A DNA stretch of 64,000 bases from Chryseobacterium sp. E1. GTDB taxonomy: Bacteria; Bacteroidota; Bacteroidia; Flavobacteriales; Weeksellaceae. Numbering within the stretch: the first letter of the stretch is position 1; each line of letters starts with the position of its first letter. The position numbers and the translations under genes were made by a program. Positions 1 through 9,823 of this stretch are shown here, in pieces. The notes beneath the pieces are model-generated. The model saw only the letters and a list, made by a program, of their open reading frames with translations, ran no database searches and had not been told where the DNA came from. The stretch is from positions 2,392,501 to 2,456,500 of the forward strand of contig CP078104.1 of the NCBI GenBank assembly GCA_019203745.1, in the 5' to 3' direction.

Positions 1-2193
1 CATTTAAAAGATACAGCTTGGGAACCAGAGCATCTTTCGGGAATTTCTGAATCGTCTGATCAATGACATCCTTACTTTCTATAAACTTCTCAGATTCAAA
101 TAAAGCATATGCCCTTTTATATTCGTTTTCAACCTCTTCTGTTGATTTTACAAACGATTTATTTTTAGGGTTTCTGGCAAATTCTGCATAAGAAGTATAA
201 GGATAATCTGTCAGAAGTATTTGTTTGGCTCTTTCGGAGGCTTGCGGATTTTTCTCATAATTCATGGCAAAAATCTCATATAAAGCCTGAAGCATTACTT
301 TTTCTTCCGGTTTCACGTCGATGAGGTCATACAAGGTTTTTGTAGCCAACGGTGTATTCGTAAAGTAATTCTGATACATGATTCCAAGTCCTAACGAAGC
401 CGTATCCCTGTCCTTCTTCAACTGACTCAGTTTTCCCTGATCTGTCGGGATCTGTTCTATGTAATAAGTAGGCTCAAAGCGTCTCGGATTAGGTGCAGAA
501 GTCACCCCTAAAGCTTCATTCTTCATATCTTCTATCGTTGCCATTTTTTTTGAATAACGCCAGTTGTCGGCAAGTGCCCTGTCACCCCAGATCTGCTTAA
601 ATGAAGAGGTTCCTTTGCTTACCGTTCCGGTATTGCTGAAATAAAAACCTTTTGTAGTTACCCCAAAATCTTCAAATGAATTGGAATTATTGGCAAAAAT
701 GGAATTGGCACTGTAGTCGCCGGTATCAAAGCCTTTTACTTCTTTCTGCACGCCTTCTCTCCTGCTCTTCTTTCTCTTCTTTTGCTTTTAGTTTCGCAAT
801 ATATTTCGAGAAAAACTCTGTTCTCTGGTTGGTATCCATCTTTGCCAGTGAAAGAATACTGTCATTCTTTTTGATCAGATAGTAATTTTTAGAGATCTTT
901 TTGATGTATGCAGACTGATCTTTCAGCAAAATCTTTGAAGGTTCATAAGTCATTACTGCAAGAGCGGAATCATAATAACTTCCTGCCCCGATGTAGTCAT
1001 TCCTTTCAAGATAACTCTTTCCTATTTCGTAGTAGGCAAGACCACGGATCTGAGGGTCAGAAACCTTTTCAAACAGGGATTTTCTGAAGAACTGCTGTGC
1101 TTCGTCTTTTTTCCTGCCTTATTGGCCATTAAGCCAAGGGCATAATAAAATTCATTCTTTCTTGAGCCGTATGTACCTTTCTTGCTGATACCTTCCAGAT
1201 AGTTTTTGGCCCCGTTATAATCTCCTTTACCATTGAATGTCTTGGCAATGGCGATCTGGGATTTTACTTCAAACTCAAAATCGTTGGAATATTTGTATGC
1301 TGCCGTATAGCTTTCCCTTGCTTTATCATTCTGGCCCAGATTTTCCAGCACCTGTCCCCTCAGGTAAGCAATTCTGCTCTTCAGTTTTCTGTTGCTGTTC
1401 AGGTCATAAGCGATATCAAGTTCTTTAGCGGCATCTTCCTTTTTCCTGCATCCAAAAGAGATTCGGCATAATAAATACTCAGCAGTTTAGCGTAGGTTTT
1501 ATCAATCTTCTCCCCTTTCAGTTTGGCAAATGTTTCGTGTGCTCTGTGATAATCTTTCACTTTGTCATAAGCCAGTCCCTGGTATATTCTTGCCAGAGCG
1601 ATCCTTTTATCATCTTTCATGTGGGTGAAAACATAATTGAGTGCATCCAGTGCTTCCAAAGGTTTTCCACGGTAAATTCTTGACTGAACAAGGATCATAT
1701 AGGCATCAAAAATCTGTTTGTTCTTTTCTTCGCCGTTTCTGGTTACAGAATATTTATTAATTGCTTTCAGAGCTTTTGCTTCTGCAATTTCCAGGGTTGT
1801 AGCTCCTTTAGACTGTCCGTTCGGATTTTCCGGATTATTGCCCGGACCGCCCTGCATATTGGGGATCCCGGAATTACCTCTTCCGGCAGGTTGGTTGGCC
1901 ACTTCTGCCATTTTCATAGAATTTTCGGCAAAAGCTTCGGTCTGCCCCAGGTCACTTCCTAATGGCTGCTCTTCATACGTAAGAATAGGAATATAAGGAG
2001 CATAAAAATTGTCTTTATGTCCTTTATCCCGGGCCGTAAACTCACTGTTTAATGCATCTTTGGCATTAAAAAGCGTATTATAATATGTGGAAAATCCTTT
2101 CAATAGCTTTGATCGCTGCTCCGGCTTTTTGGTTTTGGTAGCACAGGAAGCAACAAGGCATATTACTAAAAGGAATAATATATTCTTTTTCAT
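1..2193 (-). CDS. sprE: SprE/PorW-type TPR lipoprotein of the type IX secretion system (C-terminus off the window)
   Basis: This gene encodes the N-terminal roughly 725 residues of a large periplasmic or outer-membrane TPR lipoprotein needed for T9SS secretion and gliding in Bacteroidetes. The start at 2193 gives a lipoprotein signal with lipobox VAS-C17. Next comes the characteristic segment GFSTYYNTLFNAKDAL, then a Gly/Asn/Pro-rich linker (about residues 95-125) and TPR-like helical repeats. The reading frame changes near 1445, 1110 and 760. One extra A repairs each of the first two breaks (inside GGAAAAAG and GGAAAAAAG runs); one base restores the third. The gene runs off the left edge, so its end is not seen. 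The family assignment comes from recognising the N-terminus; the homologue is called PorW in Porphyromonas. A T9SS-sorted protein lies at 53244-55096. Confidence 0.82.
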
Positions 2194-2319
2194 TATTCAA
2201 TATAACTCGCTAATCTGCTTTTTATTATCAGCAGTTTGATCATTTTGTAAAAATAATAAAATTTTATAATGAATAATATTTATTTCTTCTTTATAAACAT
2301 CAGGAAGCTCTATCATTTT

Positions 2320-2883
2320 TTAAATCACAGAGATTTCCTTCAGAATTTTATAAACAAGATGGGTAGGAAGGCCCATGATGGTATAGTAACTTCCCTTCAT
2401 ATCCGTAATTTTGGCCATTCCCAGCCATTCCTGGATACCGTAACTTCCTGCTTTATCGTAAGGCTTAAAGTTTTGAATATAATACTGTATTTCCTCATCG
2501 GAGAGAGGAGCGAGGGTCACATCTGCCACATCTGTTTCTGTAAAGATTTTATCAGCAGTCTTGATGGTAATTCCTGTATAAACCTGATGCGTTCTTCCCG
2601 AGAGGCTCTGAAGCATGCTGAAGGCATCTTCTTTATCTCTCGGCTTTCCAAGGATCTGATGATCAACGGCAACCACTGTATCAGCCGTCAGTAAAACTTC
2701 ATCTGAAACAAGGCTTCTGAAGGCATCAGCTTTCAGTTCAGATAAATAAGCTGCTGCCTCTTCTATTTTGATATGTTCCGGAAGAATCTCCTCACAGTCT
2801 ATTTTTACCACTTCAAAGTCAAAACCAAGGTTAGTAAGCAGTTCTTTTCTTCTCGGAGATTGTGATGCTAAAAGTAATTTCAT
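2320..2883 (-). CDS. maf: Maf family nucleotide pyrophosphatase
   Basis: This 187-residue cytosolic protein has the usual Maf length. Maf enzymes hydrolyse non-canonical or modified NTPs, typically dTTP, UTP and modified bases, to the monophosphate. The N-terminus carries the Maf signature LLASQSPRRKELL (residues 3-15). It is followed by DTVVAVD (about 68-74) with the catalytic aspartate, KPRDKEDA and VYTGI. The frame is intact. The start codon lies 7 bp beyond the kdsC stop, so kdsC, maf and the gene above them are probably one minus-strand unit. The sub-family (YhdE or YceF type) cannot be settled by eye. Confidence 0.93.
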   Translation of the reverse strand: MKLLLASQSPRRKELLTNLGFDFEVVKIDCEEILPEHIKIEEAAAYLSELKADAFRSLVSDEVLLTADTVVAVDHQILGKPRDKEDAFSMLQSLSGRTHQVYTGITIKTADKIFTETDVADVTLAPLSDEEIQYYIQNFKPYDKAGSYGIQEWLGMAKITDMKGSYYTIMGLPTHLVYKILKEISVI

Positions 2884-2889
2884 AGTAAA

Positions 2890-3406
2890 TTATACAGATT
2901 GGGTATTATCATCATGCCAGTTCCCCTGCACTTTCATCACTTGTTCAATAACGTCACGTACAGCACCGCTTCCCCTTTTTTAGGAGAAATATAATGGGAA
3001 ATCCCTTTTACTTCAGGAACAGCATTTTCAGGGCACGCAGCAATCGCTGAACGTTCCAGAATATGAATATCCGGAAGATCATCACCCATCGTCAGAATTT
3101 CTTCATTTTTAAGATTGTGCTTCTTTTTAAAATCCTCAAAATCCTCAATTTTATTATGAGATTTCGGGTAATAATCCTGAATACCAAGGTAGTTGATTCT
3201 GTGTTTTACCATCTCATCATTTCCTCCGGTGATTACTCCTATTAAATAATTGTTTTTAAAGCTTTAACTACTGCATAGCCGTCAAGCACATTCATAACCC
3301 TGCACATATTTCCGCCCGGAAGAAGATAAACACTTCCGTCTGTAAAAACACCGTCTACATCAAATACAAATGCCTTAATATCTTTTAATTTCTCTTTATA
3401 GCTCAT
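2890..3406 (-). CDS. kdsC: KdsC-like 3-deoxy-D-manno-octulosonate-8-phosphate phosphatase (HAD)
   Basis: This HAD phosphatase of about 172 residues fits the KdsC length. KdsC removes phosphate from KDO-8-P in lipopolysaccharide core synthesis. The protein starts MSYKEKLKDIKAFVFDVDG, with nucleophile D16 and acid/base D18. It continues with GVITGGND (motif II) and GDDLPD (motif IV), and ends NWHDDNTQSV. The frame breaks twice: near 3250, where one more A gives KALKNNYLIGVITGG, and near 2975, where one more G restores the C-terminus. The start overlaps the end of the DUF2520 gene by 11 bp, suggesting translational coupling. The C0-cap HAD family also contains similar sugar-phosphate phosphatases, so the substrate is by family. 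Confidence 0.85.
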
Positions 3407-4148
3407 ACATTTTCTGAATAGAATGATTCATTGTTTTATAAATTTCAAGACTTTCTTCGTCTTTTATTAACTGCTCATGCAATTCCAGTACCCTCAGGTC
3501 ATTTCTTACAGCAGGTCCGGTCTGGGCTTTCTTAGGTTCAATTTCATGAATTTTCTGAACGGTCTCATCAATCAGCGGCAAAAAATAGTGAAACGGGATC
3601 TCCTGGGAATCTGAAATTTCTTTAGCCCTTGAGAAAAGATGATTCACAAAATTACAGGCGAAAACTGCCGTCAGATGAATATATTTTCTCTTTTCATGAT
3701 TGCTTTCCATGACATTTTGAGATACCTGGGAAGCAAGACCAAAAAGTATTTCTTTGTCAGCCTCATTTTCAGCTTCAATGAAAAACGGAATCTTTTCATA
3801 CTCAAGTTCTTTGGATCTTGAAAAGGTCTGCAAAGGGTAGAAGCTCGCTTTCCTGTATGAACCTGATAAAATTTCTTTTGGCAGAGAGCCTGAAGTATGG
3901 GCAACAAGGCAATCTTTCTCTGTGATGATTTTCGAAACATCTTCCACGGCATTATCACTTACACAGATGAGATATAGGTCTGCATCTTTCAGCGATCCGG
4001 TGGAGTAAGCTATATTTAATTCTTCTGAAATTTTACTCAGTTCTTTTTCGTTCCTGCCAAAAATCTGGGCAATGGAAATGCCTTTCTGTGTGAAAGCTTT
4101 TGCCATATGATAGGCAACATTTCCGGAACCGATGATTACAATTTGCAT
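3396..4148 (-). CDS. Rossmann-fold plus DUF2520 protein (putative oxidoreductase)
   Basis: This is an intact 250-residue protein. The N-terminus has a dinucleotide-binding glycine motif, IIGSGNVAYHMAKAF (residues 4-18). The second half is all-helical in the manner of 6-phosphogluconate / F420-dependent dehydrogenases. It matches the Rossmann-like plus DUF2520 layout common in Bacteroidetes, including HTSGSLP near residue 84 and the YPLQTFS stretch near residue 105. The substrate is unknown. It is the first gene of the unit DUF2520 - kdsC - maf, sharing an 11-bp overlap with kdsC. It diverges from the ECF sigma gene, with a 183-bp region between. Confidence 0.85.
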   Translation of the reverse strand: MQIVIIGSGNVAYHMAKAFTQKGISIAQIFGRNEKELSKISEELNIAYSTGSLKDADLYLICVSDNAVEDVSKIITEKDCLVAHTSGSLPKEILSGSYRKASFYPLQTFSRSKELEYEKIPFFIEAENEADKEILFGLASQVSQNVMESNHEKRKYIHLTAVFACNFVNHLFSRAKEISDSQEIPFHYFLPLIDETVQKIHEIEPKKAQTGPAVRNDLRVLELHEQLIKDEESLEIYKTMNHSIQKMYEL

Positions 4149-4297
4149 CTAACAAATATAAGATTTTTAAGCCGATCCGGGAAGGGAATAACGGGACAAC
4201 AGCCTGCAACTCCAATCCAGGCACGTTTATTGCGTAACTGTCTCATATTATTTTGAATATTTAGATTGAAAATTGGAAAATTAATTTAACTTTCAGC

Positions 4298-4305
4298 TAT
4301 TTTTG
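4298..4305 (+). promoter_or_regulatory. -7 promoter box before the ECF sigma gene
   Basis: TATTTTTG matches the Bacteroidetes primary-sigma -7 consensus TAnnTTTG. It lies 27 bp before the sigma-factor start codon. A TTGG about 22 bp further upstream (4273-4276) could serve as the -33 element. Confidence 0.55.
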
Positions 4306-4331
4306 TAATCCAAAACAATGAAAGGCATCTT

Positions 4332-4883
4332 ATGAAGATTAAGGACGCGGAAATTATTTCGTTGATGCAGAATCCACGGACCCAGGATAAAGGTGTCCGG
4401 GCCTTGATGGATGCCTATCAGAGCAGATTGTACTGGCATATAAGAAGAATTATTGTAGACGGAGATCTTGCCCAGGATACTTTGCAGGAAACTTTTATTA
4501 AAGCTTATCAGAATTTTCATCAGTTCAAAAATGATAGCCAGCTGTATACCTGGCTGTATAGAATTGCTACCAACGAAGCCTTGCAGCAGGTCAACAAATT
4601 GAAGAAAATGCAGAAGACTGATGAAGATCCTGAATATCATATGCAGAATCTTGTGGCTGATAATACGGAAGGAGATGCGGAAGAAATTCAGATTCTGCTG
4701 CAGAACGCCATACAAAGCCTGCCAGAAAAGCAGAAACTGGTATTTATGATGCGGTATTATGATGATTTACCTTACGAAGAGATATCCAAAATCGTAGATA
4801 TGTCCGTAGGAACGTTAAAGACCAATTATCATTATGCCAAACAAAAAATTGAAGATTATATTAAAGAAAATTACGAAAGATAA
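4332..4883 (+). CDS. ECF-type RNA polymerase sigma factor (sigma-70 family)
   Basis: This 183-residue ECF sigma factor directs RNA polymerase to a stress or envelope regulon. Region 2 is seen as DLAQDTLQETFIKAYQNF followed by LYTWLYRIATNEAL (about residues 48-85), the core-binding and -10 recognition part. Region 4 is at LPEKQKLVFMMRYYDDLP ... EISKIVDMSVGTLKTNYH (about 132-172), the helix-turn-helix that reads the -35 element. The frame is intact. It is followed 17 bp later by a one-helix membrane protein that is probably its anti-sigma factor, then by a secreted sensor-like protein. This three-gene order recurs in Flavobacteria. Confidence 0.92.
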   Translation: MKIKDAEIISLMQNPRTQDKGVRALMDAYQSRLYWHIRRIIVDGDLAQDTLQETFIKAYQNFHQFKNDSQLYTWLYRIATNEALQQVNKLKKMQKTDEDPEYHMQNLVADNTEGDAEEIQILLQNAIQSLPEKQKLVFMMRYYDDLPYEEISKIVDMSVGTLKTNYHYAKQKIEDYIKENYER

Positions 4884-4900
4884 TTTTTGATAAAACAAAG

Positions 4901-5436
4901 ATGAAAGAGTTCGACATAGAAAAACTAGAGCGTAAAAACATTTACACAGTACCTGACCGTTTGTTTGAAAATATTCAGGAGAACGTTATGAATGATATAA
5001 AGACAAGTAAAAAAGCACCTGTCTTTAAGCTGAACTGGATGTATGCAGCGGCAGCATCAGTGGCGTTGATCTTTGGAGCAACTTACGTTTTCAATTCCGG
5101 TAGTGATTCTATTGACGAAACAATGAATCCAAAAGGAGTGTATGCCAAAGGAGAACCAAAAACAGAAAGTGAACTCGCCTATGAAACTTTACAATCTGAT
5201 TTAACTTCTGTTGAAAATAATAATCAAACAATTGAAAATCAGAAAAATAATACAACCTACGCCTATAAAAGCGAAAATGTAAATGAAAAAACAGCAGAAA
5301 CACCCCAACCGGTGAAAGCTGCTTCAAAAAAGAAGAAACCCGGATGAATGAATATTTGGATTCATTTTCTAATTCTGAAATCGCAGAATTAGCAAGTAAC
5401 TCAACTCAGGACGTTTATTTGGATTTATACAACTAA
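4901..5436 (+). CDS. Probable anti-sigma factor, single membrane helix
   Basis: The protein has about 178 residues. It begins with a cytosolic N-terminal stretch, MKEFDIEKLERKNIYTVPDR. One predicted membrane helix follows (WMYAAAASVALIFGATYVF, about residues 46-64). The periplasmic tail is rich in Asn, Glu and Lys. The frame breaks near 5330. One more A in the run TCAAAAAAG continues it as MNEYLDSFSNSEIAEL ... DLYN to a stop at 5436. No ZAS or other named anti-sigma domain is obvious. The role is inferred from position directly after the ECF sigma gene and from the topology. Confidence 0.6.
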
Positions 5437-5444
5437 GTAAGAAG

Positions 5445-5954
5445 ATGAAAAAGATATTATTAGCATTTTTGATTATTTATGGTTTTGGCTTAAATGCCCA
5501 AAGGACTGATTATGACTGGAAAAAGATGGATCCTAAACAAAGAAAGGAAGTCATCAATAACCTTTCTCCCGAAGAAAGAAAAGAGCTGCTGAAAAAATTC
5601 AGGAACAATATGATTATGGATAACCTGAATGTAGATCCGGGTGATAAAGCTGAGTTTACGCAACTCTATAACGAATATCTGGACAGCCAGAAGCAGATCA
5701 AAAGTCAGTTTGATCCAAGCTTTGATCCTGAAACCCTTCTGATGATGAAGCAAAAGCCAAGTTGCAGCAGAGTTTTGAAGTAGGGCAGAAGCTATTGGAT
5801 AACAGAAAAAAATATGCAGATAAAATGCAACAGGTGATTCCCTGTCAGAAAGTTCTGAAGCTGTTTCAGTCTGGAAGGAATGATGAGAGATAAAATGAAT
5901 GAAAGAAAACCTCACGGAAATCATAATGCTCAGGGACCTAAACAAAACCCATAA
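5445..5954 (+). CDS. Secreted helical protein, sensor-of-ECF-sigma type
   Basis: A signal peptide ending LNAQ (residues 1-18) leads into a short charged alpha-helical protein of about 168 residues: KKMDPKQRKEVINNLSPEER, then a long Gln/Lys helix. It resembles small periplasmic proteins that Flavobacteria often carry after an ECF sigma and anti-sigma pair, commonly labelled as sensors of ECF-type sigma factor, and it has a loose Spy/CpxP look. Frame breaks lie near 5740 (one more base gives DDEAKAKLQQSFEVGQKLLD) and within 5850-5890. It lies 8 bp after the anti-sigma gene and ends just before a strong terminator. Confidence 0.55.
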
Positions 5955-5977
5955 TAGTTTATTTTTTTAATGTTGGA

Positions 5978-6017
5978 CGGCTCTCACAGATTTTTTTGTG
6001 AGAGCCGTTTGATTTTT
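5978..6017 (+). terminator. Intrinsic terminator after the ECF sigma operon
   Basis: A perfect 11-bp stem, CGGCTCTCACA / TGTGAGAGCCG, closes an 8-base T-rich loop. A downstream T-rich stretch (GTTTGATTTTTT) follows. It closes the sigma / anti-sigma / sensor unit. Confidence 0.85.
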
Positions 6018-6049
6018 TGTCAGAATTTTTAATTTTGTAAAAAACAAAT

Positions 6050-7073
6050 ATGAAAAAAAAGATTATTATTTTTGCTGTTCCCCATATTTATTTCTGCTCA
6101 AAAGTATCAATTTATAGAACTAAGAAAAAATATAAAAGATAAAAATCATGCTGCTGAATCTCTTACTTTACTTGACAGAAGAGAAGATAAATTTATAGGA
6201 ATTGTATCTCATAGAAAAACTCCTTATGAAGTAAAATTTTGAAAAGGATGATCTGAATAAATTAATTTCAGATTGGTTTATAGAATATAATAAAGAGCGT
6301 GGAAATAATCAATATTTCCTTATACTAGAATATTTAAAAGTTAAAGATATACCAACAGAAAGATCAGTTAAGGGACATTTGGAGATGCAGGTAGCTACTT
6401 TTCTTAAAAAAACAATCAATTTTATTTTCTTAAAAAAATAAAATTTCAAAAGATTATCAACAAAAAGATCATGCATATATTACAAGAGCTATAGCTACCA
6501 ATATATCAGCAGAATTTTCTAATATTATAAAGGATTCTTATGATATAAAAGAATTGAATATTCCAGTTTCTGAGAATGATATGGAAAATTATGAACAGGT
6601 AATATCTGAAAAGCTGCTGATTTTTAGATCAGAATCTTTACAGATGGTGTTTATAATGATTATAGATCCTTTGCGGAGCAAAACCAAATAAGGAGCTTAC
6701 GGTAAGAAAAAATAAAGACGGCGTAATTAAAGGTGTTAAAAGAGTCGATGATTATGACAATTTAAACAGAGAAGTTTTTGCAGTTGTCGATAATGGAATT
6801 GCCTATAAAAAAACACCAGTAAGTTTTATTGAAATTGAAAAAGATAATGATGGATTCTTTATAATAGCGTCAGAAGAAGAACTCTTTCCACAAAATAATA
6901 CAATGACTATTGCAGGAGCGGTTTCTTTCGGTATTGTAGGTGGTATAGTGGGTGCTGTAATTGATGGTGCCACTTCAAAAGCTCGTAAACAGAATGCAAA
7001 GTATTCTAGAGTAGGAATTGATAGACTTACAGGGGAGTATGTTTTGCCAGAAAATTTTGGTAAATCAAAGTAA
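6050..7073 (+). pseudogene. Broken gene for an unknown exported protein
   Basis: Pieces in different frames read as one exported protein of about 340 residues. It has a signal peptide (MKKKIIIFAVP ... FISAQ), a charged middle region with SDWFIEYNKERGNNQYFL, and PVSENDMENYEQVISEKLL. The last piece, from about 6690, contains GVIKGVKRVDDYDN, PVSFIEIEKDNDGFFIIAS and a glycine-rich hydrophobic segment, AGAVSFGIVGGIVGAVIDGA, then ends ENFGKSK. At least five or six frame breaks occur in 1 kb (near 6080, 6240, 6390-6440, 6645 and 6690). That is denser than in neighbouring genes, so it may be a real pseudogene as well as badly read. I do not recognise the family. Confidence 0.5.
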
Positions 7074-7199
7074 GAAGATAATTTCCGTTTTTTATTCCAT
7101 TGGTAAAATAAATAATCAAAAGAGCTTTTATGTTGTAAGCAAAATGATAACTTAATTTATGTCTTAAAATTATGTGTGATGAATTCACTTGCAATTTCT

Positions 7200-7207
7200 T
7201 ATCTTTG
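7200..7207 (+). promoter_or_regulatory. -7 promoter box before lepA
   Basis: TATCTTTG fits TAnnTTTG and lies 19 bp before the lepA start codon. No clear -33 element is seen at the usual distance. Confidence 0.55.
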
Positions 7208-7226
7208 CAAATTACAAGATTCTTAA

Positions 7227-9018
7227 ATGAAAAACATACGAAATTTTTGCATAATCGCTCATATCGACCATGGTAAAAGTACCCTGGCAGACCGTCTTCT
7301 GGAGTATACCAATACCGTTACCCAAAGAGAATTACAGTCTCAGACGCTTGATGATATGGATTTGGAGAAAGAACGCGGGATTACTATTAAATCTCACGCT
7401 ATCCAGATGGATTATGAGTATAAAGGCGAAAAATATATTTTAAACCTGATCGATACACCGGGACACGTAGACTTTTCTTATGAAGTATCACGTTCCATTG
7501 CAGCCTGTGAAGGAGCCCTACTTATTGTAGATGCAGCTCAGAGTATTCAGGCACAGACTATCAGTAACCTGTATCTGGCATTGGAAAATGATTTGACGAT
7601 CATTCCGATTCTGAATAAAATTGACCTTCCGTCTGCCAACCCTGAAGAAGTAACCGATGAGATCATGAACCTTATCGGATGCGAATATGAAGATGTATTA
7701 AGAGTTTCAGGTAAAACAGGAGAGGGAGTTCATAACCTGCTGGAGCAGATCGTAGAAAGAATTCCTGCACCGGTAGGAGATCCTGAAGGGCCACTTCAGG
7801 CATTGATCTTCGATTCTGTTTACAACCCTTTCAGAGGTATTGAAGCTTACTTTAAAGTAGTAAACGGAAGCATTACAAAGAATGAAAAGATTAAATTCTT
7901 TGCAACAGGAAAAGAATATGGTGCTGATGAAGTAGGTACGCTGAAACTTAAGCAGGTACCGAAAAAACCATTCATTGTGGAGATGTAGGATATCTGGTTT
8001 CGGGGATTAAAGATGCCCGTGAAGTAAAAGTAGGAGATACAATTACTTCTTTTGATAAACCGGCTGCAGCACCAATTGATGGTTTTGAAGAAGTAAAACC
8101 AATGGTATTTGCAGGGATTTATCCAATTGATTCTGAGGATTTTGAAGAACTTAGATTCTCGCTTGAAAAATTAAGACTGAACGATGCTTCCTGGTTTTTG
8201 AACCGGAAAGTTCAGCAGCTCTTGGTTTCGGGTTCCGTTGCGGATTCCTGGGAATGCTTCACATGGAAATCGTTCAGGAACGTCTTGACAGAGAATTCAA
8301 TATGAATGTGATCACCACGGTACCGAACGTATCTTACTTTGGTTATTCCAAAAAGAACCGGAAGTTCCGATCCTGATCAATAACCCTTCTGAAATGATGG
8401 ACCCGTCTATTATGGACAGAGTGGAAGAACCATTCATCAAAGCTTCTATCATTACAAAATCTGATTTCGTAGGACCGGTAATGACGCTGTGTATCGAAAA
8501 GAGAGGAGAGATTGTTAATCAGAGTTATTTAACTTCAGAAAGAGTTGAACTGGTGTTCAATATGCCATTGGCAGAAGTTGTTTTTGACTTCTATGACAGA
8601 CTGAAATCTATTTCTAAAGGATATGCATCATTTGACTATCATCCGATCGGATTCAGAGCTTCCAAGCTTGTGAAAATGGACATCCTGATCAATGGGGATA
8701 TGGTAGATGCCCTTTCATCCCTGATTCACGACAGTAATGCTTACCATATCGGTAAAAAAATGTGTGAGAAGCTTCGTGAGCTGATCCCGAGACAGCAGTT
8801 TGATATTGCCGTTCAGGCAGCTTTGGGAACGAAAGTTATCGCAAGGGAAACAATCAAGGCCCTTAGAAAAGACGTTACCGCAAAATGTTATGGGGGATAT
8901 TTCCAGAAAACGTAAGCTATTGGAAAAACAGAAAGAAGGTAAGAAGAAAATGAAGCAGATCGGAAGGGTAGAAGTACCGCAGTCTGCATTCATGGCTGTA
9001 CTAAAGCTTAATGATTAA
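7227..9018 (+). CDS. lepA: Elongation factor 4 (LepA), ribosomal back-translocase GTPase
   Basis: LepA is a cytosolic translational GTPase that remodels stalled or mistranslocated ribosomes. The length (about 598 residues after repair) matches the family. Visible features are the P-loop [17 protein letters not shown] (residues 12-28), switch [10 protein letters not shown]3 DTPGH, G4 NKIDLP, and domains II-V ending at [18 protein letters not shown]. The frame breaks near 7975, 8190, 8355 and 8898. One base repairs each; for example, one more A gives [20 protein letters not shown]. The segment [20 protein letters not shown], spread over two frames in the raw sequence, is highly conserved in LepA. 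Such breaks in this conserved gene argue for sequence errors. Confidence 0.96.
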
Positions 9019-9030
9019 AAATAAAACAGA

Positions 9031-9056
9031 AACCGCTTCAATCGAAGCGGTTTTTT
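9031..9056. terminator. Bidirectional terminator between lepA and the DUF1579 gene
   Basis: A 9-bp stem, AACCGCTTC / GAAGCGGTT, with loop AATC is followed by a T run. On the minus strand the complementary A/T context also gives a U-rich tail, so it can serve both convergent genes. Confidence 0.85.
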
Positions 9057-9701
9057 AAGATTTATTTTTACGGGTAAAATTTATTTCCATTGTTTTATAT
9101 TCTTTTCCTGTCTTGGAATCAGCCCCGTACATTTCCATTTTTTGAGTATTATCATCAATAAATGTGAAAACCTCTCTGAAATCACAATCCTTTCCCGGTC
9201 TTGAAGGATCAGTCATTTTTCCTTTAAATTCAACCGACTTTGTTGAAGGATTCCAATCTCCTTCTCCATGCATTATTCCAGTTCCCATATTGTCTATCCA
9301 GGTACTGACAAATTTCTTTTTGAATTGTCATATCCTACAATGCTCATCCCTTCAAAGGGCATTCCCATAAAGCTTCCTTTATGATTACTGATCTGATAAC
9401 GTCCGCCATACATCATTTTATTGATAGCCTCAGATTTGCTCATCATTGGCTTGCCCCATCCTCCATCCACATGGTGGTTTCTCCTGTCCAGATTCCATCA
9501 GATTTTGCCAACATTTTTGCATTTCTCCAGGAGTTGAGTATTCCATCCAGGCTTTCATGGCCGTTGCTGAGTCTACAGGTTTCCATTCGCTATTTGCTGC
9601 AGCAGAATCCTTTTTATCAGAAGAGTTGGCAGCAGTTGTTTTCCTTTCTCACACGCTATAAATATAAAAGGGAGAGAAATAATTACTAGTAGTTTTTTCA
9701 T
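9055..9701 (-). CDS. DUF1579-family lipoprotein
   Basis: The start at 9701 gives a lipoprotein signal ending IFIA-C17. A low-complexity Ser/Ala/Asp linker follows, then a DUF1579 core: WKPVDSATAMKAWMEYSTPG, MMYGGRYQISNHKGSFMGMP, EGMSIVGYDN, KKFVSTWIDNMGTGIM and REVFTFIDDNTQKMEMYG. DUF1579 proteins have a calycin-like beta barrel and no assigned reaction. The repaired length is about 215 residues. Frame breaks lie near 9640, 9455 and 9310. It converges with lepA across a shared terminator. Confidence 0.8.
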
Positions 9702-9791
9702 AATTATTTAATTTTAAGTTGGTTATATTAATAAACATAAAGATATAAACTTTTATTATGTTTAAAATTTTTTTATTGTGAGGATAAATTG

Positions 9792-9817
9792 TAACTTTGC
9801 GTATTCGTAACGCAAAT
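9792..9817 (+). promoter_or_regulatory. Promoter -7 box with overlapping palindromic operator, site 1 (before the NUDIX regulator)
   Basis: The -7 box TAACTTTG (9792-9799) runs into a 22-bp imperfect palindrome at 9796-9817, TTTGCGTA-TTCG-TAACGCAAAT. The same pattern occurs at 10731, 10785 and 11956. The operator would mask the -7 box and start region and ends 6 bp before the NUDIX regulator start, as expected for autoregulation by a repressor. Confidence 0.75.
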
Positions 9818-9823
9818 CAATTT

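Noticed and set aside
1718..1996. Open frame antisense to sprE
   Set aside because: It lies fully opposite a well-supported TPR lipoprotein gene and has no family features or promoter.
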